This document shows, piece by piece, positions 43,419 through 55,303 of a stretch of DNA of 62,921 nt. Numbering within the stretch: the first letter of the stretch is position 1; each line of letters begins with the position of its first letter. The position numbers and the translations under genes are program-made. Under the pieces are notes generated by a model, which was not told where the DNA came from, searched no databases, and saw only the letters and a program-made list of their open reading frames with translations. Source of the DNA: Dissophora ornata (Eukaryota > Mortierellomycota > Mortierellomycetes > Mortierellales > Mortierellaceae); the NCBI GenBank assembly GCA_025201705.1, contig MU616659.1, forward strand, positions 1 to 62,921, read 5' to 3'.

Positions 43419-46299
43419 CTACGAAGTTTTGATATTCTCCATCGTGTTGTTCATCATGTCGGTCAGAATATTACATCTACTGGCCTTGGACACGTTAGTC
43501 AGTGCCAGAGCTCCTTCTTTCCCAATCGAGTTGTTTGTCAAGTCCAAAGTGGTCAAAGTGGTGTTGGTCTTGAGTTCCTCCGACAGTGCCAGAGCTCCTT
43601 CTTTCCCAATCGAGTAGTTCAGCCAGTTCAAAGTGGTCAAAGTGGTGTTGGTCTTGAGTGCTTCCAACAGTTCCAGAGCTACGCTTTTACTAACTTTGTT
43701 GTTCCACAAGTCCAAAGTGGTCAAAGTGGTGTTGGTTTTGAGTGCCTCCGACAGCGCCAGAGCTCCTTCCTTCCCAATTGAGTTGTTCCACAAGTTCAAA
43801 GTGGTCAAAGTNNNNNNNNNNNNNNNNNNNNNNNNNNNNNNNNNNNNNNNNNNNNNNNNNNNNNNNNNNNNNNNNNNNNNNNNNNNNNNNNNNNNNNNNN
43901 NNNNNNNNNNNNNNNNNNNNNNNNNNNNNNNNNNNNNNNNNNNNNNNNNNNNNNNNNNNNNNNNNNNNNNNNNNNNNNNNNNNNNNNNNNNNNNNNNNNT
44001 CAAGTCCAAAGTAGTCAAGGTGGTGTTGGTCTTGAGTACTTCCGACAGTGCTAGAGCTCCTTCCTTCCCAATGCAGTTGTTATACAAGTTCAAAGTGGTC
44101 AAAGTGGTGTTGATCTTGAGTGCCTCCGACAGTGATAGAGCTCCTTCATTCCCAATTGAGTCGCCCGACAAGTCCAAAGCGGTTAAAGGGTTGTTGGTCT
44201 TGAGTGTCTCCGACAGTGCCAGAGCTCCTTTTTCACTGATCCATTTGTTCTGCAAGTTCAAAGTGGTCAAAGTGGTGTTGGACTTGAGAGCCTCCAGAAG
44301 TGCTAGAGCCCCTTCATACCCAATGTCGTTGTACTCCAAGTTCAAAGTGGTCAGAGTGTTGTTTGTCTTGAGTGCCTCCGACAGTGTCAGAGCTCCTTCA
44401 TTCCCAATCGAGTTGTGTTGCAAGTCCAAAGTGGTCAGAGTGGTGTTGGTCTTGAGTGCCTCCGATAGTGCCAGAGCTCCTGCATTCCCAATCGAGTTAT
44501 ACTGCAAGTTCAAAGTGGTCAAAGTAGTGTTGGTCTTGAGTGCCTCCGATAGTGCCAGAGCTCCTTCATTCCCAATCAAGTTGTTCCTCAAGTTCAAAGT
44601 AGTCAAAGGGTTGTTGGTCTTGAGTGATTTTACAAGTTCTCGAAAATCACTCGCTCGAGGTGTCATCTCAACGGATAACTTATGAAGATGTGATGGTCTT
44701 TTGGGTTGTAAACTAGAGAGTTTTACGAAATCCTTGGATAGAACAATATGAATCATTTTCAGATTCTTATGCTCAATGATACCAACAAGTATTTCATATC
44801 GTGTGGATGTTGAAAGTAGTTTGCTGGCGATGCTTGCTTGAAACCTGTGGAGATCAAGTCGAAGAATTGATACACTTGACATCTTGAGTGCTTTCTCAAA
44901 TGCTTCAAGATCAGTCCTGGAGAAATCCCAGTCGAATCTGATATCCAAGTTATAAACACCAGCCTTTGCTTTCCTGAGGGCCTCATAGAACTCGGCTGCA
45001 GCAAAACTAGACTCCAAGGTTACTTTGATACTCCCAAGTTGCTCATCAAATACACCTCCTGCCAGCTTCACTACATCACGCAACTTCTGCGTGTGTGCTT
45101 CTTGATAGCCTGCTCGATAGTGGTGGCGGCAGACCCATTTGACGTGGCCATCCTTAGTTGTCATGCGGTACAGATTGCCCAGCAAGTTATCCGAGCTGTT
45201 GGCTGATAGATACGATCCTGGTTGGCGCAGGTCGACTCCTTCCAATCCCTCGACCCCAGCAAAGTAGGTAGCAAGATCTTGCTGCGACATCATCGCATTA
45301 CCATCAGCGTCGATACCGTCCGACTTTTCGATTAGAGTACGACTCTCCTCCAGATATTTCAGAGAATAGTCAACCCCCTCGACAACCTTGGACGTGACCG
45401 TGTCGATGGTAGACTGGGCAGAATCAAGGATGTCGACCACCTTCAAGCTCGCCAGCGCTGGGACGACGTGGCCTACGATACTCGTCCCGACCTTAATCAT
45501 CTCGAGCATCAACGTCAAGAAAGGTCCGTATTTCTTGAAAAACTCTGTCGGCTTGTTGACGATATATCCTTCATGGTTAGCCAGGTGAAGGTGGTGAGGG
45601 ATCTTGCTTCCGGATGCCTTGGTGTGTTCGCCACACTCACAGATGAAATGCAAGCGGAACTTTGTGCGGAGCATGGTCTTCGGGTCCCAGGATGTCGACT
45701 CTTCAGGAAGAACAATGAACAGCCTTGGGATGGTGTATTCAAGCAGCTCATAGTTCTGGGTCAAAATGGCCTCTGTCTTGCTCTGGATCAGAATCAAGCG
45801 ATCTTTGATCTCTTGTGCGTCCTTCAAAACTTGTTTGACAATTTCCTGCGTTACATGGCCTTGATCGTAAAGTCCATCCAGCTTGTGAAGTACTGTGTCA
45901 TCCAATCCAGGATTTGTAGTTGACATTGGAGAATCAACATGGACATGCTTGACTGTGGTGGACAAGAAAACCTCCAGGACTACATTTGGGCAATGTTCGA
46001 TGCGGTGAGGCTTGATTATAAAGCGTAGAAATAAAATATAACACCTCCTCAGCATGGCTGTTCTTCTTGACTCGATCCATCTATGTATTGAGTCCACGTC
46101 TGCATGCTTTTCTTTACCTGTTTTCATCCAAATCTCTCATCTTAGCGACGGCCACTTCGCCGTTCATGACATATTGGACCCCAGGAAAGAGGTCTTCTAT
46201 TTCCTCCCAGTAAACGATGTTCTGCTCCTGGACATTGACGAGACGGATTTTTTTGATATCTGACTCCCCAGTCAAGCGGAATGATTGAGTGTCTTCCAT
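43419..46299 (-). CDS. RNI-type leucine-rich-repeat protein with conserved N-terminal module (contains assembly gap)
   Basis: Exon 1 (46299-46118) encodes MEDTQSFRLTGESDIKKIRL and VYWEEIEDLFPGVQYVMNG. The large second exon then carries EHCPNVVLEVFLSTTVKHVH, a helical region (QEIVKQVLKDAQEIKDRLIL), IPRLFIVLPEE, CECGEHTKASGSKIPHHLHL, and about 600 residues on a core with KWVCRHHYRAGYQEAHTQKL and SVSILRLDLHRFQA. The rest is a solenoid of ribonuclease-inhibitor LRRs with a period of exactly 84 bp/28 aa (IGNEGALALSEALKTNTTLT). An N gap interrupts the repeats at 43812-43999. I recall this architecture as a large family in Mortierellaceae. Its function is unknown and an NLR-like recognition role is only a guess. 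The acceptor of exon 2 is uncertain (between about 46060 and 46015). Confidence 0.75.
43812..43999. other. Assembly gap (188 N) inside LRR array
   Basis: The gap replaces about two and a quarter 84-bp repeat units in the nearly identical LRR array, so repeat collapse is the probable cause. The true repeat number is unknown, although the flanking frames agree if the gap length is right. Confidence 0.95.
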
Positions 46300-46610
46300 C
46301 GCTGGCTCTTGGTGACTTTTGTATGTAAAAAAGAATGTGGGAAAGCGAGTGAGGATGTGAGTGCTGAAAAAAAAGGATGGAGAGAAAGAGATTGATAAGA
46401 GGGATTTCGCGAAAGTATGAAGTATGAGTAAACATTGTGCTGCCACTGAGTGCACAAATGTGGCATTGTTGCAGGAACTGTCACATTGTCCTTTGTCAAC
46501 GGTATTTTTTCTCCCACGCTTGCCGCCCCTGTTTCTTAGATATCTAATATCCATTTCCCGTGGGTGAAACGACGGAAACTCATTTGCGCTCCACCTTTTT
46601 CTCTAGCTCG

Positions 46611-47812
46611 ATGCTGAAGTTTCTGTGCTACTTACAGCCTCACGCCATCCTGTTCAACCATCTCTACGCTGGGTTATCCAATCAGTATGAAGGGTGAGAT
46701 TGGCAAGCGCGTACAGCAGTTTGTCGATCGAGCAACGGAGTTCGGGCTCCTGCTGAGGAAGGGCAGTAGAGCCGCGATCTTGGAAAGGAAGCCATACGCT
46801 GTCTCCGCTTTGCTCCGCTCTATCGCTTCGCAGTTGCTCACAGAAGTAAAAAAAAAAAGGCATACAAACGTCAGACATCGAGCTAATGAAAAATGCGGAG
46901 AGCAAATGCGTTTTCCGTCGCTTTACCCATGCAAGTAGAGGGTATGTGAAAGGACGATAATAGTGACATTGGCGACTTGACTGAGCATGAGCTCACTCTG
47001 TTGGTTGTGTTAGCAAAACGATACTCTCAAGAAAAGACTTCAGGGTCTGACGCTGGAGACCCTCAAGAACAAGAAGTTCATCCCATCCCGGTCAGCTGTA
47101 GACCTGCGGCTTCAAAACGTTGCTTCCTGGATCTCTCACTACGGAGATGCCTTCAAACGTCGGCAGGAATGAACTAAGCAAGGACACAAAGACTTCAAGG
47201 GTTCAAACGGACTTGAATAAAACGCGAGAACATATTCTAAATATTCAACCTGTGACTTCGACCCTATGACTCCTTTGACGTACAAGAAATGACACTACGC
47301 GGTAAACGGACAACTCGATGCGTTTTACAGTGGTAATAGACGTTTCAAGAAGCACAGGTGGGATGTAAGAAGTGCAAGGTATGTGGAGCACACTCATAGT
47401 GGATCGCCCACAGTGCTCAATTCGGTTGATGGGTCGATTGGCAGAGAGAGGGATGAGACCAATAAGGTGGTTATTGGAGTCGGTCAGGGCAAGTTTTCAG
47501 AGCACGTCGGGACTCTTCTCATTGTATGAACCCTTTCAATCGCACTTTGTTCAAAAGGTAAGAGCATTATCAGTCGTCCTTCTATTGTATCATCTTTACT
47601 GACTTTGCCTTGGTGACCCACAGGCCAGGTCCTTATGCTACTTTGTGTTCAGTGTGAACGAGTATTATACTTTCAAATGCCCTAGGCGCGAGGACTTTGT
47701 CGGATAAGTGGAAATCTGCAGGCTGTACAGCTCAACATGCAAGACTTACATGCATCGCGACGTCATGGCGAGTCACCTTACTCGATATGTACTGAAAACG
47801 GCGGGAACAGAA
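46611..47812 (+). pseudogene. Fanzor (eukaryotic TnpB-like, OrfB zinc-ribbon) nuclease pseudogene
   Basis: Blocks read left to right. A start at 46611 leads to LCYLQPHAILFNHLYAGLSN. After a 1-nt shift comes LLLRKGSRAAILERKPYAVS, then an in-phase intron (46850-47012) into KNKKFIPSRSAVDLRLQNVA and SWISHYGDAFKRRQE. A shift gives SKDTKTSRVQTDLNKTREHI. A further frame gives FKKHRWDVRSA and SIGRERDETNKVVIGVGQGK. YEPFQSHFVQK precedes an intron at 47558-47623, then ARSLCYFVFSVNEYYTFKCP. Last comes CRLYSSTCKTYMHRDVMASH. The VNEYYTxxxCP...TCxxYxHRDVMAxH layout is the RuvC-II Glu, the zinc ribbon and the RuvC-III Asp of the TnpB/Fanzor family. Here two ribbon Cys are changed, and there are at least two stops (TGA near 47291, TAG at 47704-47706) and several frameshifts. 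No guide-RNA end structure was identified. The N-terminal part is assigned only by its in-phase intron. Confidence 0.65.
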
Positions 47813-47929
47813 AAAAAAAAATAGGCCGCGACGTTGAGAGCCTTGTCTATTGCGTCAACGCGCCATGTCATGGCATGCCATGCTACTGTCCCAACGCACA
47901 GGAAACAAACTGCAGTCTGATGTAATAAT

Positions 47930-48364
47930 GTGCGATTTCCAGGGCTGGCCCTCTTTGTCAAGTCCCTGGCGGCTCACGCCTAGCATGGGTACAATAGCCA
48001 TTGTGCAGGTTGTGGAACTCCTTGACAATCCCCTGTAGTTCGAGTTTAGGTGCCACGGATGTAATGCCATCTAGCTTATGTTCGTCTAATAGAAACTCTT
48101 AAGTCGAAGCGGAAGCGGGGTCGCCCGCAGCCCCGCGTTGTTTTAGGAGTTGTATATTTAGATGACTTAGACCTTTCACGTCTTCCATTGAGGTGTCGAA
48201 CAAAACAAGCACGTTGCTGGAGATCTCCATTGCAGCCGCACGCGGCACTTGTGCCCATCTTCTATAACCTGCCACAGCCAAACAGACCTATCAACGCAGC
48301 CTGTCGCCAAATAACCGCTATCGGGGATTGCTTTCCAGGCAATGCTGCCGACTGCCCGATGCAA
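47930..48364 (-). pseudogene. WD40-repeat C-terminal fragment
   Basis: Minus-strand blocks HRAVGSIAWKAIPDSGYLAT, GCVDRSVWLWQVIEDGHK and, in another frame, VKGLSHLNIQLLKQRGAA, then DGITSVAPKLELQGIVKEFH. The first is a WD40 blade (GS...GYLATGC.D.SVWLWQV). The LNIQLLKQRGA tail is one that I recall from the ends of NACHT-WD40-type proteins in this fungal group. There is no upstream propeller in the window, and the frame breaks within 350 bp, so this is a truncated relic adjacent to the Fanzor pseudogene. Confidence 0.45.
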
Positions 48365-49149
48365 CGTCCCACATCCGCACTGTCCAGTCCAAACAAACTG
48401 TATTCGCTTTATTTATTTTGGTTGTGACTGAAACCGTCGCATCCCCTGGGCCGACATCACACATCAAAGCATACTAGCAGCGAGTTCAGGCTACTAGGTC
48501 CCTGATCCGCCGTTTTCTCAATGAGACTGAAAAGATCGAGAAATATCCTCGGCTGATAAAATTGTAGAGGCGGGTGCAAATTCAAGGGTGCGAAACTCTA
48601 GTAGGGTACTCCATCGAATTTGGTCTATCGCATTCCAAGATAACACTATTGCTTTTGTTAACCACGCACGACGGAGGTTTTTATGGCGTTTCAACTCATC
48701 CACGTAGGCCAACTTCGTAAAAAAACCAAGTCCCATATCAATCGACTGACTAAAAGTGACCACAGCCGACTTTATTTCTTTCGTCAAGTCGGTTGAAGAA
48801 TCAGTCGATCGGAAACCCTTCATACAGACACACACACCTGTGTTTGTCAGTTAAGGTCCATCGCAAATACTCAGCGCAGAAAAGAGGCACCTGCACTCAT
48901 CCAGTAGCGGAACTCTCCTTTGACTTTGTTGACACAAGATGAACTCCTATGCACCTAACGCTTGTTGCAATTTTTCGATGTCACTTCGCCAACCACAGGG
49001 CGAAGTCCTCTTTTCTCGCGCCTGTACTCTTTTTTCTCGTCTGCACTCTTTTTTTCCCCCTTTCTCTTCGGTTTCATCAATCACTGTCCACTCATCCTCC
49101 TCATTTTTCTAAACCCCATAACACAGTACATTCTGAAGATTACCCAGCA
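48365..49149. other. Accessory intergenic DNA
   Basis: A minus-strand frame at 48518-48835 is open for 105 codons (contains KLAYVDELKRHKNLRRAWLT) but matches nothing that I know. Promoter-like pyrimidine tracts at 49000-49110 precede the next locus. Confidence 0.35.
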
Positions 49150-52100
49150 ATGTCAGACCACTGCGTTGTAAACGTCCCGCTGGGATCAGCACCTGCAGTG
49201 ACGAATAACAACAACATTACAGACAGTCAGTCAGAACAAGAAGACGCTTCGAACACACACAATGCTCATAACAGCAGCTCTGACGAACAACCCATTATGG
49301 GGACATGTTTTAAAGAATTCGTAGTTTGCGGGAACGAGCTTGGTATGTAAATGGCTCCCCGTTTGTCCTAGCCTTTCCGTTTCTTATAAATAACCGAGCG
49401 TTACAACTGATATTAGAGTTAAAGTGGTATCTCCAAGCCGCGCCACCTTCTGGAAAATCAGTTATCGAGTGCACTGAAGAGTACGAACGAACACAGAGAA
49501 AGAGTACCTGAAGACAGCAAAGCTGCATGGCCTGACTAACAATCGCATATCCATACCATCAGGCTCCAGCCACCTGTGAAAGCATATGCAACTGATATAT
49601 TCACCAGAGTAAGTCTCATAGGATTTCATTAATGAACTTGTGTCCAGGTTGCCCAATTGCAAACTTATCTCTGTTTTTGTACTAAGTGGGTTGGCAACAC
49701 CAAGAAGCTGGAAGTGGGAATATACAACATTGTGCTTGGGCTTTCGATCAAGAACCTCCGCTTGAAATGCATCGAATCCATCTCGTTCTGCTATTCACGC
49801 GATAAAAATCCGTATGAGCCTCTTAAGGTAAAAATAATGAATACACCCAACGAGGAAGCATCAGAACGCGCACACAATTCTTATGACAGCGACTAATTGA
49901 CGAATATATGGTTATAAACTTCAAGGTTGTACCGAGACATGAACTCGAGAAACTTAGTAGGACGATTATCAGTGGGCATATCCGCAAGAAAGATGAACCG
50001 GAATCGGAAAATATGTCGTATGATACTCATAAAACGCTTCTCATTTTAATGAATAGCGAGTTCTGGTTGAGACATTATGAGCTTGCAGCTCCATCGGCAG
50101 TACGACAAGTCCCATTTGTTGGGAACATCCCTTCTCGTTAAAATGGAAATTATACTAGCCGATGTATCCTCCAACCTGGATCCAGGATTCGCTGAGTATT
50201 ACATGGAACTGCGGGAAATGCGCCTGCAGGGCCACGATGCTGGTAAGATATCGTTGGACACTAGCCAAATATGTAAAATACTGGTTGTGAAATCATCAGA
50301 CGTCCATTTAACATCCCCTTAAACTCTTAGAATCGACTCTACGGATAGATCCTCCATGCATTTGGACAATTGATGTTGGTCAAAGGATTGTTACCCCTGC
50401 AAACAACAGTGTTGCAACAAAGTCAGCGAGGATTATATCCTACTCCATATCAGGAGACGGTACTCATATGTCCACCTTGGCTGATATGTATATGGACAAG
50501 CGCCTTCAATTGGATCTGTGGCAACTGCCAGCGTCGGACAAATGCGACCAACGCCAACCAAATCTAGTCGCTCAAATCCAGGTGCCGCTCCTAGAATCCT
50601 TTGAATCCATCTTCGAATATGAGGAAGAGATTATGATGGTCTCGGTCTCCTGGGATGCCTCGATAGTCGCGTTGGTAGCTGTGAGCACGGAGTACTTGAC
50701 TCGCGCTCTAAGCATCTACAACTACTGCGGTGAACAAGAACCCCTGTCAGAAATGGCGATTGCCTCACCAAAAGCGGACGCACTTTCTCTGATGCTGGAT
50801 GGCCAGCTCGCGCCTGGGCTTAAAGACTTTTGCGGCTACGGAAGGTTTCACATAACGAGCACCAAGAACCAGAACATACAAGACGAGTTACTGATAACTT
50901 GCAACTTTTCCACTGTCAACTTATACTGCGTGTATGGCACATGGAGTCATCTACGAACTATTGTTCCTATTGGAGAAACCCCTATTAAAGCACCGAGACA
51001 ACTTATACAGGGACTACGTGCCAAGTATTTTGCTGCCGTGGATTCAACCGGTACAATCTCAATTTGTGATCTGGAAACTGGACTGCTCGTCACCCGCATG
51101 GTTTTTGCTGAAGTCAGCACTGTCGGATTCTCGAGCGATGGATCGTTGATGGTGATTCGTCAATCAAGAGGAGTCATCAAGACGCTCTGGACAGAATCTG
51201 CGACTGTGATATCCTCAAGGGATGGGCTGGCGGGAGTGGACGGAATAGGATCCAACCTTGATTTTATTCAAGACGACTCGAAAATCATTTTGCCCTTAGT
51301 TATTTTGCCCTCAGTTACGCCCTCAGTTTATTCGCCTTCAGGTGTACCAGATGAAGCGAATGGGATAGGATACGTTGGGCTTATTTTGGCTGCCGCAAGC
51401 CTGGTGATCGAAGGCAGGGTGTCCATCACCATGCCATGTGACGAGGAACGCCTGCATCGCGCAGACACTCACAACACACGCCTCTATACCGCCCATGGTT
51501 CAAAGCTCGATTTAGTCCGACTCAACGATACCATTGTACAACCATATCTGCAATCGATGTATTTGTGTGATGACGAATGTTGCTACAGCCGTTTATCGAT
51601 TTCAGTCAATAACTTGCTTGAACCTCCGTTTGAGACTGAATTTGCCTCGCCTTTCGGATTGACTTTCCGGGCCAGGCGCTGTATTGTCGGCACTCAATCC
51701 AGAATTTCAATATCACTTTCCAACGGAACGGGTGAATCGCGAGTGGCACTAGAATTTCCTTTCGTGGACGGTGGACAGCCCTATCTGCTTTCACATTTTA
51801 TCTTCTTCACGCCTCGGCTAATGGTTGTGTATAGCAGTCTCCTTATCATGGTCTGGGACTTGCCGAAGACTCTAGAAGGAGAATTCAAATTGCTATCGGC
51901 TCTGTAGATGCCAGGCGACTATGATATCGAACACTGGGTTGGATATTTCAGGATAGATATAGCAGAGTGCGCGCATCACCAGCTCTACGCCAGTACGTTT
52001 CATGAGTTCGAGGACCCCAATCCAGTGACATACAAACTCGATCCCAAAAAAGCATTCTGCTCATACCCGTCGCATTCTTTGAAAGGTATTCTGGCGCTTA

Positions 52101-54663
52101 TTGAAATTTTCCGCGCTGGCGACAAGAACTTCCAGCAGGCAACCCTCCAGTATGTCGGTCAGCACATCAACTTCTACCCCGACCCACACAATCTCCTGGA
52201 GAGTATCCTTGCCAAGATTTGTCAAGGAGTGACACAGGAGAACCGTATTCATTACGGCGAATTTATGGAGACCCTTCTTGGATCCTCGCACGGCCGTTGG
52301 GTTCCGAGGCCAGATCTGGACGAAAAGACGAACCCTATCTCCGTCCTTCTCGATCAGACTAAAAAAGTGCCTCGCATAATCAATCTCGTCCAGACCCTAA
52401 TCAACTACTGCATCCGAATGGCCAAGGATGAGAAGGACGTTCATTTTGTATTACCCATACCGATTTCATTACGCGAACTGATAACACAGCAGACGCTTCA
52501 TACCGATGCTGTGCACAGCACTCTCAGGAACTTGGTGTTTATTCCGATAATAGATCGGTCATTTGTCATCGATTCCCATCTTATTGCATACCCTCCAAAA
52601 CTCCGATGGCGATTCTGGGAGAAAAACGCACGACCCCTGTATGAGTGCAAAGACCCTGTCCTGCAGTTGGATCGTAACCCAAAAATCAAGCCTCATGACC
52701 CTCGGAACGACAATTTCACCCGCGACTTGTTTGTAGCATCATTCGACATGTTATGGTGCGCCCCTAAGACAAGATTCGACGTGCCGTCGTCTACTATGAA
52801 CGCAAGAAGCAAGGCTCTGACATGGCAGTCCTGGGTGCGGGCGTTGATTCATATTATCTTGATGAAGTGCAAGTTCAAGTTGGTTACTACCGTGATAAGT
52901 CATGACTTTGCTCTAGAGTCACTCGACAATCCTGCAATTGCAGCCTTGATCGAGTACAAGTGGTAATATTCGTGCATGGTTGTTTTGACCGTCTTTTTGA
53001 TGCTATACTGTGCTGACCTATTTTTCGTTTCCCAATGTGCTATTTATATTACAGGAACACCATCGGCTACACCTATTGGCTTGTGCGCTTCGTCCCGCAA
53101 TGCATCTATTACCTCTTGGTCCTACTGGCTGTGTTGTTGCAAGTTTACAGCGATAAACAATCATCGCTCACTGGTGTCTTGGTCACTATCATCATCATGT
53201 CGATGGTGTTCCTGTGGCTTGAATTGATCCAAATCCTCCATAACCCCGCCAGTATTTCTCGTAAGTCATGTTGTTCTCGCCGTTCGATCCTATATCCATA
53301 AAAAAATGTGTGGCTGTAATTTAGTATTAATCCTGTGTGTATTGACAGCTCTCCGTACAATTGGATCGATTTCGTCGTTTTTACGTTGCCTACGGTGGGC
53401 AGCATCTGCCAGATCGTAAATATCGTCAACAAGGATCAGACTGGAAACATCATCACTTTCAGCTTCTCAGTGTTATTCATTTTTCTGCATTTCGTAAGTT
53501 GGCAATGTGATATTTTGAACCCCACGTCTCAAGAACTTGCGCTTATTGTATCCGCCCTGTCAATTTATTCAACGAATAGTTGTTTGAGCTCAGAATCAGC
53601 AAAATCGTGTGCCAGTTTGTCACGACGATCATTCGTACCATAGGCAAGATCCGCGTCTACTTCGTGGTATTTGCCATGGGAATAATGGCCTTTGCAACTG
53701 TGATCCTACATTTACTGCACACATGCCCCGTTGGCATCTGTGACACTCCAGAAATTGAGTTTCTGAAGCGCTTTTTCAGTGCCCTCCCGTCCAGATACTT
53801 CTTTGTGGTGAGTTCAGTGGAAAGATACGTCAAAGTCATCATAAAAGTTAGCTTACCGGTGTAATGACTCATTGTTGTCTCCAACGTCTTTCATAGGGGG
53901 TAATTTGGGATCCAGTCATTGACAACCTTGGCGGCGATAACGTGGCCTTCCATGCGACGATGTTTATCTATTTCTTCTTCACGACTATCCTTCTGCTAAA
54001 TATTGTCATCGGTAAGATTGTATTCGTAAAAAAAAAAAAAAGTAAACGCTCGTGACCGAGTTTACTAATCCTATCTTTTCTTGCCCAATCTTAAGCGCTG
54101 ATTGACACGGCGTCCTGCGCTGGTGATAACGCGTGGCTTCTGACCTGGTCCAAATATAGGCTGCGTTATGTTGAAGATGCTGAAAACATGTCATTCCACA
54201 TCCCAGGTATGTTTCGAGAGAACATCTCTTCATTGTTCATGTTTTAAGAAGACTAAAATCACTCACTTTGTTGTCGATGGAGATAGGTTTTAGAGAGACG
54301 AGCAACTAGTTCCCAAAGGAGATTTACTATTCTGCGACTTTGCAGCAAAAGAGCGAGTATGAATTTAAATATTCTGAAAGGAGTGGCGAGAGTACCAGTA
54401 GAGGAGTGGCTGCGTCCCACAAGTTATTTGGACATACCTCATATGTCGAGGCGGCTGCCACAATGAACTCTTCGGTGGACCATATTACCATTGAAAAGAG
54501 ACATCTGGACAACATGCGTCAGTGGCAGGAAATGCAGTATCTGGAGCAAAAGCAGAGTATGGAAGAGCTGAAGAACCAGTTTAGTGTGCGGCAGAATGCT
54601 CTTGAGGAGCAGCTACGTGACATAAAGGGACTTTTGTCTACAGCACTGGCAGAAAGGTCTTAA
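49150..54663 (+). pseudogene. TRP-like/WD-type ion channel gene, disrupted
   Basis: Starts MSDHCVVNVPLG (49150-49342), then short exons including QTYLCFCTKWVGNTKKLEVG and VVPRHELEKLSRTIISGHIR. The large exon 50331-52962 encodes a beta-propeller-like region (SISGDGTHMSTLADMYMD; TGTISICDLETGLLVTRMVF). A helical region follows, then membrane exons: YTYWLVRFVPQCIYYLLVLL, VTIIIMSMVFLWLEL, WIDFVVFTLPTVGSI, YFVVFAMGIMAFATVILHLL, and a pore-like stretch SALPSRYFFV before FHATMFIYFFFTTILLLNIV. The last exon has a coiled coil (LDNMRQWQEMQYLEQKQSME). Lesions are an in-frame TAG at 51905-51907, an in-frame TAG at 54307-54309 (FRETSN*FPKEIYYSA, where Trp is expected), a frameshift near 50080, and an exon join after 53260 that does not keep phase. 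I call it a recently inactivated gene, although assembly error could explain part of this. Confidence 0.7.
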
Positions 54664-55194
54664 GAGGACGTCAAATATATTTACTACATATACCAACACA
54701 CACCCATTTGTTTCCATTGGGCTTAAATATGATGTAAAAAGATGAGGGGTTCCCTCCAATTAAAACAAAGCTGAAGTCGTCAGATGGCTCTTGGTTCAGT
54801 CATTCCTGGTCAATTCGAAGCCTTGTACAAACGGAGTGGCTTGATATTTCAAGATGCAGAGAGTACGAAAAGGTCAGTGGCAAAACGCGGTTCAGGATCA
54901 ACATGGAAGACAACTCTGGATATGCACCGCTGCCGGTAATAAGATATCGAAAGAGGATCCCATCTTGCCGGCTGAATGTCGGTGGCTCATTCAAAATGAG
55001 CTTCCTCGTGTCTCTTTCTTTTTTTTTTCTCTCTCTCTTTTTTTTTTGATGCGCTGGACCTTTGCCGACGACACCTGAGATAGCGCTGTAATTAATTTAA
55101 CTTTATCTCGTGGACGAATGGAAGCTTTTTTTTTCCCCGGTTAATTTTGGTGGCGGCGCGTGAAATCACTCTGATATTGCGTGCAATTTACGCC

Positions 55195-55226
<32 letters not shown>

Positions 55227-55303
55227 GAAAGGATTGCTTCATTTTGTGTTTCGTTGCTGCTTTCTAGTCTAAAGAAGGGGGGTTTTCTGTATTTTGTTCT
55301 AGA
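54664..55303. other. Intergenic, right edge of accessory island
   Basis: Contains T-runs near 55018-55048 and a 29-bp A run at 55195-55223. A short plus-strand frame (VRKGQWQNAVQDQHGRQLWI) near 54860 is unassigned. The Kelch gene 3' end begins at 55304. Confidence 0.45.
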
